From positions 1 through 57,938 of the forward strand of contig NZ_CAMIHH010000008.1 of NCBI RefSeq assembly GCF_946220915.1: a stretch of 57,938 nt of DNA. The letters run 5' to 3'. Both the position numbers and the translations under genes were made by a program. Shown here one piece after another: positions 21,871 through 32,600 of the stretch; position 1 is the stretch's first letter, and every line of letters starts with the position of its first letter. This DNA comes from an uncultured Flavobacterium sp. GTDB taxonomy: Bacteria > Bacteroidota > Bacteroidia > Flavobacteriales > Flavobacteriaceae. Below the pieces are notes generated by a model, which saw only the letters and a program-made list of their open reading frames with translations, did no database searches and was not told the DNA's origin.

Positions 21871-22884
21871 TTAAATTACGTTTACCTCAGCCTCTATCCT
21901 GATGCCAAAGTTATTGTATACGGTTTCCTGTATTTTTTTTGAAAGGTCCAGCAGCTCTTTTCCGGAAGCATTCCCATAGTTTACCAGTACAAGCGCCTGC
22001 TTTGCGTGTACGCCTGCATCGCCAAAACGTTTCCCTTTAAAGCCGCTTTGCTCGATCAGCCAGCCTGCAGGAACTTTTACCTGGGTGTCCGACACGGGGT
22101 AATGTGGCATTTCCGGGTGCAGGCTCCGGGCTTTTTCAAATTCATCTGCTGTAATAATCGGATTTTTGAAAAAGCTGCCGCTGTTGCCCAGTTCTTTAGG
22201 GTTGGGAAGTTTGCTTTGCCTTATGGCCGTTACGGCATTGCTAACATCTTTAATTGTAGGCACTGTAATGCCCTGCCGGGTAAGCTCGGCAGCAATGTCG
22301 CCATAGGCGGTATTGATCTTGTGGCGTGTTTTTGTGAGCCCGAATGTTACCGATACAACTACATATTTATCTTTCAAAGCGCCTTTAAATATGCTCTCGC
22401 GGTAGGCAAATTCGCATTCATCCCTACTGAAGGTGCGTATTTCCTGTGTGGCAATATCCATGGCCTGGCAGGAAATAAAAGTATCTTTGATCTCGGTTCC
22501 GTACGCCCCAATATTTTGTATTGGTGTTGTGCCCACATTACCCGGAATGAGCGACAGGTTTTCCAGCCCGCCAAAATCATTGTCAATGCAATACTGTACA
22601 AATTCGTGCCAGTTTTCACCTGCCATTGCCTTTACTTCGGCATAGCCCTCATCTTCACGGACAACTTCACGGCCTTTAAGGTCAATGTGTATCACTAAAG
22701 CATCAACATCCCTGGTAAGCAGCATATTGCTTCCGCCGCCCAGGATGAAAAGTTTTTTTTCTTTATTATCACGAAGGGTTTCGGCAAGCTCGCTGACAGT
22801 TGTTGCCTGTACAAATTCTTTTGCAAATGCGCTTATGCCAAACGTATTGTGATTTTTTAAAGGGTAATTCGAAATGATCTCCAT
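21871..22884 (-). CDS. murB: MurB: UDP-N-acetylenolpyruvoylglucosamine reductase
   Basis: 337 residues, the long type I form like E. coli MurB. It reduces UDP-GlcNAc-enolpyruvate to UDP-MurNAc with NADPH and FAD in peptidoglycan synthesis. FAD-binding segments: NTFGISAFAKEFV, ILGGGSNMLLT, SLIPGNVGTTPIQNIGAYG. Catalytic features: the acid Ser in GNSGSFFKNP, the conserved YRESIFKG, and the C-terminal catalytic Glu in RIEAEVNVI. All are present. It has its own -7 box (22902-22909). Confidence 0.97.
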   Translation of the reverse strand: MEIISNYPLKNHNTFGISAFAKEFVQATTVSELAETLRDNKEKKLFILGGGSNMLLTRDVDALVIHIDLKGREVVREDEGYAEVKAMAGENWHEFVQYCIDNDFGGLENLSLIPGNVGTTPIQNIGAYGTEIKDTFISCQAMDIATQEIRTFSRDECEFAYRESIFKGALKDKYVVVSVTFGLTKTRHKINTAYGDIAAELTRQGITVPTIKDVSNAVTAIRQSKLPNPKELGNSGSFFKNPIITADEFEKARSLHPEMPHYPVSDTQVKVPAGWLIEQSGFKGKRFGDAGVHAKQALVLVNYGNASGKELLDLSKKIQETVYNNFGIRIEAEVNVI

Positions 22885-22901
22885 GGCTTTGATTTGAGTG
22901 G

Positions 22902-22909
22902 CAAAAATA
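22902..22909 (-). promoter_or_regulatory. -7 box of murB
   Basis: Minus strand TATTTTTG, exact TAnnTTTG, 17 nt upstream of the start at 22884. Confidence 0.45.
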
Positions 22910-22980
22910 GGCTATTTAAAGAATTTTACAGAACCTCCAAGCCACAATTAGCATCGGGCATGCCAAGATATAATAAGTGG

Positions 22981-23652
22981 CTATTCGGTAGTCAGCGCAC
23001 GGTTCAGGAATTCTACCAGGGGCTTCAGCACAAGCAGCTTTTCGGCCGTCTTTTTCACAAAATCCTTATCCTGTATGTCCTTGTCGCTTAGTTTTGCTGT
23101 TGCAGTATAGCTTTTGAGCTTTAGGAACTCAATTGCAGGGTGGTCTTTCGCGAAGCCTTTGGGCATGGTTTTGAGCATGTTGTTTTCATCCCTGTCAAGG
23201 TCGCCATAACGTTTTTTAAATGCTGCATCATTCATTATTGCATCAAGGTCTTCGTAAAAGCCGTCGATTTCCCGGCGAACCTTTTTCAGGTCGGCAGCAT
23301 CCGGCCAGTGTATTCCCCCTGCTATAAACGATGCACCCTGCTCAATATGCACATAATACCCTGCCAGGTTGGTATTCTTTGTTCCCGATGACATCCAGAT
23401 TCCCATATTGGTTTTGTAGGGCGATTTGTCTTTCGAGAATCGTATGTCCCTGTTAATGCGGAAAGAGCAGTCTTTAAACTCAAGTGCGCTGAGGCTTTCG
23501 TCACCTTTGCTCATCTCGGCAATGAAATCTGTAACGAGTTGCTTGTAGTCCTTTTTATAAATGTCATACCTCTTTTGGTTGGCCTGAAACCAGTCGCGAT
23601 GATTGTTGTTCTTCAGGTCGGTAAGAAAATCGAGGGTGTTTTGTGTAACCAT
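22981..23652 (-). CDS. DUF2461 (TIGR02453) family protein
   Basis: 223 residues. The sequence has the family hallmarks: LDFLTDLKNNNHRDWFQANQ at the start, FIAEMSKGDESLS, RINRDIRFSKDKSPYKTNMGIWMSSG, YYVHIEQGASFIAGGIHWPD and the closing LKPLVEFLNRALT. It is cytosolic with no signal peptide or transmembrane segment, and has the family's usual length. The function of DUF2461 proteins is not established. It sits alone between murB and recF on the same strand with gaps of 60-100 bp, so cotranscription with recF is possible but not shown. Confidence 0.9.
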   Translation of the reverse strand: MVTQNTLDFLTDLKNNNHRDWFQANQKRYDIYKKDYKQLVTDFIAEMSKGDESLSALEFKDCSFRINRDIRFSKDKSPYKTNMGIWMSSGTKNTNLAGYYVHIEQGASFIAGGIHWPDAADLKKVRREIDGFYEDLDAIMNDAAFKKRYGDLDRDENNMLKTMPKGFAKDHPAIEFLKLKSYTATAKLSDKDIQDKDFVKKTAEKLLVLKPLVEFLNRALTTE

Positions 23653-23716
23653 ACGTAATTTAAATTCCGGATTGCAGGCACCAAATTACAAACCTTACGG
23701 CAATAATCAATCAAAA

Positions 23717-24796
23717 TCACAAATTAAAAATCCGGTAGCTTTGGTGTGTTTCCTTTATGATGGCTTCGGTGCGGTCGGCATGGGTGTCGGAAATGAAAAG
23801 CTGGCCAAACGCCTTGTCATCGATCATCTTAACGATTGTCGATACGCGGTTTTCGTCGAGCTTGTCAAAAATGTCATCAAATAAAAGTATGGGCAGCACG
23901 CCGCCCTGCTTTTTCATGAATTCAAATTGTGCCAGCTTGAGCGCTATGAGAAACGATTTCTGCTGTCCCTGCGACCCGAACTTTTTTATCGGGTAGCCGT
24001 CAATTTCAAAAGCAAGGTCGTCCTTATGGATTCCTGCCGATGTATATTGCAGCACGCGGTCGCGCTTTAGGCTTTCTTCAAAAAGCGCCGAAAGCCTTTT
24101 GTCATTCAGCTGGCTTTCGTAGCGCAGGCCCACCCGCTCTGCTGAGTCGGTAATGGTATGGTGGTGGTGGTTAAAAATGGGGATAAAATCCTCAAGGAAC
24201 TTTTTTCTTTTTTCAAAGAGGCTGTGTCCCAAGGTATCCATCTGCTCATTATATATGGATAAAGTATCGCGGTCGAAAGTGTGGTTAAGGGCAAAGTATT
24301 TTAATAATGCATTGCGCTGGGCCAAAACCTTCTGGTAATTTATAAGTTCTTGGAGATAGGGGCTGTCAAGTTGCGATATTACGCTGTCCAGGAACCTGCG
24401 GCGGGTTTCACTGCCTTCCACGATCAGGTCGCTGTCTGAAGGGGAAATGATCACAAGGGGAATGAGGCCAATGTGTTCGGACAGCTTATCGTACACCCTG
24501 CCATTGCGCTTAAGCATTTTTTTCTGGCCCTTTTTCAGGCTGCACACGATCTGTTCTTTCCTGCCCTCTTTTTCAAATGTGCCGTCTATCATGAAAAATT
24601 CCTCGCCGTGCCTTATGTTTTGAACGGCCAGCGGGTTAAAATAGCTCCTGGCATAAGCAAGGTGGTATATGGCATCGAGCACATTGGTCTTGCCCACGCC
24701 GTTCCTGCCGGTAAAGCAGTTTATCTTGCTGTCAAAGTCATATTCGGCCTCTGCAATGTTCTTGTAATTAAGCAGCGATAAGTTTTGTAGGTGCAT
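23717..24796 (-). CDS. recF: RecF: DNA replication and repair ATPase
   Basis: 359 residues from ATG 24796 (MHLQNLSLLNYKNI); the alternative TTG two codons upstream is not needed. SMC/ABC-like ATPase that helps RecO and RecR load RecA on gapped DNA. Walker A is GRNGVGKTN (30-38), the ABC signature region is KFGSQGQQKSFLIALKLAQ, Walker B is PILLFDDIFDKLD, and the D-loop and H-loop region is ISDTHADR. Full length with no abnormal residues. It is not next to dnaA/dnaN/gyrB, as is usual in Bacteroidota. Confidence 0.97.
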   Translation of the reverse strand: MHLQNLSLLNYKNIAEAEYDFDSKINCFTGRNGVGKTNVLDAIYHLAYARSYFNPLAVQNIRHGEEFFMIDGTFEKEGRKEQIVCSLKKGQKKMLKRNGRVYDKLSEHIGLIPLVIISPSDSDLIVEGSETRRRFLDSVISQLDSPYLQELINYQKVLAQRNALLKYFALNHTFDRDTLSIYNEQMDTLGHSLFEKRKKFLEDFIPIFNHHHHTITDSAERVGLRYESQLNDKRLSALFEESLKRDRVLQYTSAGIHKDDLAFEIDGYPIKKFGSQGQQKSFLIALKLAQFEFMKKQGGVLPILLFDDIFDKLDENRVSTIVKMIDDKAFGQLFISDTHADRTEAIIKETHQSYRIFNL

Positions 24797-24912
24797 CTGC
24801 AAAAGGATTCCTGATTGTGAGAACCTTGAACAATTTAAGGGCCTCAGACTAAAGAACCCGCAAATTATCGAAAAATAACGACAAAAGATATTTTAAATTT
24901 CAATAAAAATTT

Positions 24913-24920
24913 TATTTTTG
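24913..24920 (+). promoter_or_regulatory. -7 box of the TPR-ribH operon
   Basis: TATTTTTG, exact TAnnTTTG, 21 nt before ATG 24942. The 145-bp gap shows no FMN (RFN) riboswitch, so ribH is not riboswitch-controlled from here. Confidence 0.5.
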
Positions 24921-24941
24921 CGGCTCATTAAAATAAGATAG

Positions 24942-25727
24942 ATGGCAACATATAACAAAAGGGGCTACAAACAACCAAAACCTGAACCGGAAGTAAAAGA
25001 GGAAAATGTTATTGAACAGGAAGAAACTTTTGATGGCAAAAGTACTACTGCAGAGGTTTTTGATTCGTTAGATGCAGGCGCCTCAAAGACGGAGGAATGG
25101 GTTCAGAAAAACCAGAAGGTTATTTTTGGCGTTATTGGTGTCATTGCCGTAGCGATACTTGGATATATGTTGTATGACAAATTGCTGGTTGGCCCCAAAG
25201 AGGAAGATGCAGCCAACGAAATGTTCCAGGCGCAGCAATACTTTACACAGGCGGTAGATGCACCTGCGGCAAACGATTCTTTGTTCAGCCTTGCCCTTAA
25301 AGGCGGCGAAGGTAAAAAAGGCTTCCTGGCCATCATAAACGATTATTCGGGTACAGATGCAGCAAACCTTGCACATTACTTTGCGGGTATGTCCTATCTT
25401 AATACAGGCAAATTTAAAGAGGCAGTAGATCATCTTGAGCAGTTTAAAACTGAGGACGATATCCTTACTGCCACTGCATATGGCGCAACGGGCGATGCCT
25501 TTGCGCAGCTGAAAGACAATGCATCGGCGCTTGAATACTACGAAAAAGCCATAAAAGCGAGCGAAAACGACCTTACTACGCCGCGTTTCATGTTTAAGGC
25601 CGGGCAGCTGCTTATAGCTACCAACAAAAAAGCAGAAGCGCTTAAATACTTTAACGAGATCAAGGAGAAATACGAATCGTCTCCCGAAGGTGTTGGCATT
25701 GATGCCCATATAGCAATGGCTGAATAA
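24942..25727 (+). CDS. Membrane-anchored TPR protein (YfgM-like)
   Basis: 261 residues. A charged cytoplasmic N-terminus (1-60) leads to one transmembrane helix (VIFGVIGVIAVAILGYMLY, about 65-84), then a periplasmic region with tetratricopeptide repeats: AAN..LAHYFAGMSYLNTGKFKEAVDHLEQF, TATAYGATGDAFAQLKDNASALEYYEKAIKA, RFMFKAGQLLIATNKKAEALKYFNEI. This layout matches the YfgM-like proteins of Bacteroidota, which in E. coli associate with SecYEG and PpiD. That role is inferred from the family. ribH starts 1 nt after its stop codon, so the two form an operon. Confidence 0.88.
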   Translation: MATYNKRGYKQPKPEPEVKEENVIEQEETFDGKSTTAEVFDSLDAGASKTEEWVQKNQKVIFGVIGVIAVAILGYMLYDKLLVGPKEEDAANEMFQAQQYFTQAVDAPAANDSLFSLALKGGEGKKGFLAIINDYSGTDAANLAHYFAGMSYLNTGKFKEAVDHLEQFKTEDDILTATAYGATGDAFAQLKDNASALEYYEKAIKASENDLTTPRFMFKAGQLLIATNKKAEALKYFNEIKEKYESSPEGVGIDAHIAMAE

Positions 25728-25728
25728 T

Positions 25729-26223
25729 ATGGCTACCATAAACAAGAACTTATCACATTACGATAAAAACACAGTCCCAAACGCGAAAGATTTTCGGTTT
25801 GGGATTGTTGTTTCAGAGTGGAACGAAAATATAACCTCAGGTCTTTATAACGGTGCAATCGGGGCCCTGCTGGAAAACGGCGCAGGAAGCGAGAACATCA
25901 TAACCTGGCAGGTGCCTGGCAGCTTTGAGCTTGTATACGGTTCCAAACGAATGATCGAAACCCAGAATGTAGATGCTGTAATTGCAATTGGCAGTGTAAT
26001 ACAGGGCGAGACCAAACATTTTGACTTTGTATGCGAAGCAGTGGCGCAGGGCATAAAAGACCTGAATGTGCAAACGGATATCCCGGTCATATTTTGCGTA
26101 CTTACCGACAATACCCTTCAACAGGCCATAGACCGCAGCGGGGGCATACATGGCAATAAAGGAACTGAGGCAGCAATCGTGGCCATACGAATGGCGGAAT
26201 TACGAAAACTCTCATCATTTTAA
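25729..26223 (+). CDS. ribH: RibH: 6,7-dimethyl-8-ribityllumazine synthase
   Basis: 164 residues, normal length. It condenses 5-amino-6-ribitylamino-uracil with 3,4-dihydroxy-2-butanone 4-phosphate in riboflavin synthesis. Motifs: FGIVVSEWNENIT (substrate Trp/Asn region), WQVPGSFELVYG, AIGSVIQGETKHFDFVCEA with the catalytic His97, VLTDNTLQQAIDRSGGIHGNKGTEAA (phosphate-binding and interface). All key residues are present. Second gene of an operon with the TPR protein, followed by a strong terminator; the rest of the rib pathway is elsewhere. Confidence 0.97.
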   Translation: MATINKNLSHYDKNTVPNAKDFRFGIVVSEWNENITSGLYNGAIGALLENGAGSENIITWQVPGSFELVYGSKRMIETQNVDAVIAIGSVIQGETKHFDFVCEAVAQGIKDLNVQTDIPVIFCVLTDNTLQQAIDRSGGIHGNKGTEAAIVAIRMAELRKLSSF

Positions 26224-26242
26224 ATTCAATAGAATTTAGTTT

Positions 26243-26271
26243 AAAAGCCCTTCCGTATGGAAGGGCTTTTG
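26243..26271 (+). terminator. Terminator of the TPR-ribH operon
   Basis: AAAAGCCCTTCC (26243-26254) and GGAAGGGCTTTT (26259-26270) form a perfect 12-bp stem with a 4-nt loop (GTAT). Its symmetry would work in both directions. Confidence 0.9.
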
Positions 26272-26613
26272 TTATAAAAATAACAAGATGGCAATAGTTG
26301 TGTGTTATTTTATAGATAACAGGCATAATTAATCGGTAAAAAGATTTTGTAATAATAATTCGTAAGAAAAAAGCTATAGACATATATTTTTCCATATAAC
26401 ATTTTGTTGATGAAATGTTAATATTATCTGGAATGCAATTGTTATTTTAAGAATATCCGGTTGATAAATTCCAAATTTTGAATATTCAATAAATAAATAG
26501 TCTTAATGTTAAGTAGTTGTTAAATGGATTACATTTAGCATCTAAAATGTTAAAACTATGATGGAAAATTACGATTTGTCGTCTAATAGTAGGAAATTAT
26601 TATTATCGCGATC
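26272..26613 (+). other. AT-rich leader region of the giant adhesin gene
   Basis: These 342 bases are very AT-rich and hold no gene-like sequence. A short frame from ATG 26558 (MMENYDLSSNSRKLLL, stop at 26627) overlaps the adhesin start but has no protein hallmark. A near-match -7 box, TACATTTA at 26530-26537, is the best promoter candidate. No long repeat or hairpin was seen. Confidence 0.4.
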
Positions 26614-29600
26614 ATGCAATATGCCGTAGCCATAAGGCGGCCCGGGCAGAAAAGGTTCCGGAGGGGACACATTACTGCTTTCCTTCTCCTTTTCCTGGCA
26701 GGCTTTGCAGCCGATTCTTTTGCCCAGGTCAACACCTACACATTCGCATCTTCCACTGCTGCCTATAGCCCTATTACAGGCGGGACGTTGCACGGAAGTT
26801 CTGATAATCTCAATTATTCCTTTACCCTGCCATTCAGCTTTACCTATGGCGGTACAGGCTATACGGTAGCCAGGCCAACCAGTAACGGCTTTCTTGTGCT
26901 GGGTGGAAATGCACCATCTGCTTCGCAGTATACGCCCCTGTCTTCAGGAAGTACAAACATGGCGATTGCCGCATTAGGCTGGGACCTTTATTCAACTGTA
27001 AGGTCTGAAGTAATTGGCACGGCGCCAAACAGGGTGTATGTATGCCAATGGTCGAATGCATTTCGTTATTCGGTCACTCCCACCCAAAATTCGTCATCAG
27101 AGCAGATAAATGCACAAATAAGGCTCTACGAAGGACAAACAAGATAGAGATTATTTACGGTCCCTTTACTACAACGGCTACCAATGTAGCAAGCGGTGCC
27201 ATACAGGTAGGCTTGCGTGGCAGTGCTGCTACTGATTTCAAGACAAGGACAACCACTACAGACTGGGCCGCCACTACGGCGGGAAGCACCAATGCAGCTA
27301 CAATGCCGGTAACAACCACGGTAAAGCCTGTTTCGGGCCTTACCTATACATTTGCTCCTGCAACAGATCCTTACCTTTCCAACGGGGCGCTGACAGCCTT
27401 TGGCAATTTTTGCCCCGGGACAACCAATGGGCCAAATTCATTTACAGTTTCGGGAGGCAACCTTACGGGCGATGTTACCGTAGGCGCGCTTAATGGCTAT
27501 AAATATTCTGCTGCCACGGGAGGGCCGTTTACATCTACCCTCACGCTTACCCCCACATCGGGAGCGCTTTCGGCTGTACCTGTATATGTACAGTTCTCGC
27601 CTTTTGAAGTTGCTTCCTACAATGGCAGCATCGTACTTAGCGGTGGTGGTGCGGCATCGGTCAACGTAGCTGCTTCAGGGTCGGGCGCAAATTTGCCGCC
27701 TTCGCTGAGTGGCAATGGCAGCGCAGGGTCAGTAACTTCTTCGGGCAGCACCATTACCGGTGTAACAATCAGCAATATTGGATGTTCCACAGTTTCGGCA
27801 TATGGCATCGAGTACAGCGCTACGCCCGGATTTGCCCCTGGTTCAGGTACGCCTGTGCAGGGTACAGGCTTCAGCGGGCTGTCCGGAGGTACCTTCTCGG
27901 CTTCATTGTCGGGGTTATCGCCAAGCACAACATATTACTACCGCTCTTTTGCAACCAATAGTGGCGGCCCCACCTATTATACTGCAGCCACAGGCAGCTT
28001 TACAACAGCATGCGCTAATGTAAGCAGCTTTCCCTGGACGGAGAACTTTGATGCAAACAGCACCACGTTAAGCTGCTGGGCCGCGACTGCGGGTTCCGGA
28101 GCGACTGTGCAATGGGGCTTTACGGCTGCCGATGCCACACGCGGTGCAGCAGGCCCTGCCGGAAGCACGCGCTTTGCCTATCTAAACGTATATGATGCAC
28201 TTACTACATACAATACTTACAATATTACATCTCCCGTGATTGCTCTTCCGGCGGTTGCCAAAAGGCTGAAATACAATTACTTTTTGGGCAGTGGGGGCCA
28301 CAACGGTACAACGCTGATTCCGTTAGCAATACAAATAAGCGTTGATGGTGGGGCATATACCACGATTTACAGCCATAACAGTTCCAATTCCGTATTTGCT
28401 GCCAGCAACGCCGTAGCAAACTGGAAAGAGAATTGGATCGACCTGTCGGCTTATGTTAATAAAAATGTACAGTTTAAATTTGTCTCCAATTCCAATTATG
28501 GTACCGGGACGTGCAACCAGGGCCTCGACCAGGTAATGGTGGAAGACCTCCCGAACTGTGTACAGCCAGGTATCCCAGTAGCTTCAGCTATTGTATATAA
28601 TGGCGTTACCTTTACCTGGACCGCTCCGGCTACGGGCACCACTCCAACAGGATATGAGTATGCGGTAACCACTTCGTCCACTTCACCTTCGGGCAGCGGG
28701 ACGGGGGTAACTGGCACCTCGGCTTCTGTCAATAACCTTTCGGCAACCACAACTTATTACATTCATGTAAGGTCCAATTGCGGAGGGGGTAACTTCAGTT
28801 CATGGTCAACATCGGCATCTTTTATTACGCCCTGCGCGCCCGTGGCACCTCCCTATGCTAATGATTTCGGCACCTTTCCCGGTACATGCTGGAATGCATC
28901 GCTATCCGGCGGAAGCCCTGCTACAGGCCCGACCGGTACTACGGCAGGCTGGGCGGCAGACGGGTTTTTAAATTCTGGCTCGGGCGCTGTGAGCTTTAAT
29001 CTTGACACGGCCAATCAGATCGGGTGGTTAAAATCCATCCCGATAAATTTAACGGCTGGTGGTTATCGTGTTAAGTTTAATTATGCCGTTACAGGCTATA
29101 ATAATGCAAACCCTGCCGCTGCAACACCTACAGATGATGTGGTGCAGTTCTTGGTATCGGCCGACGGGGGCAATACCTGGGCAGTGCTGCAAACATGGAA
29201 TTCCCCTAACAGCAACGTAAGCAATGCTGTTAACCAATACACATACAACCTTACATCCTATACGGGTTCGAACACTGTATTTGCATTTTATGCAAGTGAA
29301 GGCACTGCAGATGATGGTCCTGATTACGAATTCCATATCGATAATTTTGTAGTAGAAGCCATACCAAACATGGGGCTTGGCGGCGATTTTAATACTGCTG
29401 CCAACTGGTCCAAAGGCACAGTTCCTGTATGTGGCGAGGCTGCAGAAATACCTTCAGGCATTACCATGACCATGAGCTCAGGTTCTGCGGCTGCAAAAAA
29501 CCTTTCCATTACTTCGGGCGGAACGCTGAATGTTTCGGGCGGAACACTGACGATAGGTGCATGCACCGGTAATAATGAGTCCCTTAATAATTCGGGAACG

Positions 29601-32600
29601 CTGAACGTTTCGGGCGGTACGCTTGCCGTGAACGGAAATATCATGAACAATTCCGGGAGCACATTCATGCAAAGCGCCGGTGCCATTATTGTCGACGGGA
29701 ACGGCACGGCTTCGGTTGCGTCGGGTACGCCGTTAGTATCATTTGGTACGGGCGCTGCCCAATTTGCAACGGGTACTGTAACCCTGACGGGCGGAACGCT
29801 AACCATTACAGATCCGCATACGGCTTCGACCAATACCAACGCCTATGCGCTATACGGTTATTTTTCGTCGGCCAGTAACTTTAACGCTACCACAGGCCAT
29901 ACCTTACAATTTGGCGATGGCCTATCGACAACTCCTGGCGGAAACGCAAGCGGTTTTTATTACAACCTCTATGCAAACTCTACAGGAGGAAGGCTAAACC
30001 TGGGCAATGTAGTGGTAAATAATCCGGGAGGCATAGCCACCAGGATTGTTACACAGGCAGGCACCAATGCCATAAATGGAAACCTTATCATTACAGGGCA
30101 GTACAATCAGGGCTCCAATACAACCAATATTGGCGGTAACCTGACCGTGGAGAACGGATCGGCTTATTATGCCAACGGGACTACAATTTTCGGTCTTACC
30201 AATGGTGCAGCCGCCGCTGCGGCGCAAACCATACCGCAGGCAGTAACGGTAAATGGCACAGGGGTAATACAAAGCTCGCTCACTGCGGCTTCGGCCAATT
30301 TTATCAGTGTTACTTTCAGGAATACATCGGCTACTGGCGTTACCATCAACCCGCTTAACCAGGTTGTGGCAAATGCTTCGGTGGCAGCAAGCATTTCAGG
30401 TACTCTGACTTTCGACGGAAAAGCAAGCACAACCGGTGGCAGGGCATTATTACACGGTTCGGCCACACTGGCAGGCAGTTCGCTTATCGTATCTTCGGGA
30501 GGGATGCTTCCGGGCAGCGCATTTGCCCGGGGCTGGACTTCGGGGGGGGCAGGATCAACGATCTCTCCCTCAACAGTTCCTGCAAATACAGACAGCCCTT
30601 TCCCGCTACTGGATGAAAATGGTAACACCCGATATGCCTGGATACAGCGTACAGGCGGGTCGGCAACCGGTATTACCGCAGTTACCTACACTGCAGGCAG
30701 CGGTACGAGCGCCACATCTGTTACCGATGCTGGATATGCCATTGACACACGGTCAAATAGTAAGTGGAGGGTAAGCACACTGGGCACAGGCATTGCCGGT
30801 ACATCATTTAAATTCGCTATTTCCGGCCCAACAATATTTGGCGCTGCGCCAACAGCGGCCAATGTAAGGATCGTAACCGCTACAGGCATATTAGGCTCGC
30901 ACCAGGCAGGCACAACGCTGCCACATGCGCAAAGGATTGATCTTGACCTTGGAGAACTGACAGGCAATGATTTTTACATGGGTATAGGCAGCGCCGAAAT
31001 ACCATTCTATTCAGTACAATCGGGGAACTGGAATGATGCTGCAACATGGAGCAAAAATACGGTACCCACAGCGGCAGATGTCATTACGGTATCTTCAGGG
31101 CATACGGTAACTGTTGACGGAGCCTATGCGGCAAATGCGAACAGCATTACCATTAACCCTGGCGGTGTGCTTGACCAGGCCGGAAATACACTGACTGTAG
31201 GAACTGTAATTTTAAATTCGGGTACTATAAATGAGAATGGCGGAACGCTCATCGTGACAGGAGCCTCGGCAACAGGAATAAGCAATGCCGCAGGCGCTGC
31301 TTTTAACTTAAATAGCGGCACCGTAACCATCGGCCCGGCAGGAGGCAGCTCCAGGAGGTTTACCAATGCCGGTGCGCTTGTAGTTTCGGGTGGCACACTG
31401 AACATTAATGGTAACCTGGCACACTCGGGCACGAACTTTACACAAACGGGCGGGCTCATAAAAATAGATGGCAATGCGGCGGGGCTTGCCGCCAACTCAG
31501 TTGCTTCCGGCACACCGTTGTTTAACTGCACGTCTACCGCGCTAACGCTTACGGGAGGCACCGTGCAAATAGTAGATCCACATACGGCAACCAGCAGCTC
31601 TGGCGGATATGCTGTATATTTTGCTGCTGGTATAGCAGGCGGGCCATCGGTTACTTCTTCAGCATCGCACCTGTTCCAGTTCGGCGATGGTGCATCTTCC
31701 GATGCAGGCGGCCATACAAGCGGGTTCTTCATCAACACATGGGCGGGACAGGCTTTCCTATCGTTAGGATCCGTTGAGGTAAACGGGGGAGCAGGTACCA
31801 ACAGGGGCGTTGTTTCCAGCAACCTGGCGGCAAGGGGCGACCTTACAGTTAAGGCTGCTTCGGTGCTCAATGCTTCAAATGTCATCTTCGGTGGCAATTT
31901 AAATATTAATGCAGGAGGTACGTTTATTAATACTACGGGCATCAGCGCCGCTGTTATTTCCAGCAATACAGGATTCAGCCTGTCACTGGGCAATTCATCT
32001 GCGGCGCAGTCATTTACCAATAATGGTACTATGGCAAATGCTGCTGCATCGCCAACTGCCAATGCTACAGCGTTTGAGGTACGAAACTCCAACACTGCAG
32101 GTGTTACGCTAAATTCGCCTTTGGGTGTTAGCAGTACGCTTACGCTAAATACAGGTATTGTAAACACAACCTCTGTAAATCTGCTATCCCTTGGTACTGC
32201 AACTTCAGCGGGCACCCTTTCAGGCGGCAGCGCGGCATCATACGTTAACGGGCCAATGGCAAGGACTTTTGGCGCTAACAGGACAGCATCCGGAACGCAT
32301 AATGCAACCACAATGTTCCCCGTAGGAAAAGGGGCTTCCTTCCTCCCGGTCTATGTAGATGCGGCTACGGCTTCAACAGGTGCAGTGGTGTTTAAAGGCG
32401 AGGCATTTACACTTAACGCAGGATCCATGGGCGCAGGTGTTACATCGCTTTCTGCTGCAAGATGGGAAGCGTTGCCAACAGCAGGTGCAGCTAATCTTAC
32501 CAATGCCTATGTACGTATAGGCGACGCAGCCATTGCGGCAACCAACAAAATAGTACAGGCCGATGCACCGGGCAGTGCTTACAATCCGGTACCAACTGTT

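Noticed and set aside
24797..24941. FMN riboswitch in front of the ribH operon
   Set aside because: None of the conserved RFN-element segments are found in the gap.
31124..32311. 395-codon minus-strand frame inside the giant adhesin
   Set aside because: Mirror of repetitive Thr/Gly/Ala-rich coding; the plus-strand frame has continuous domain structure.
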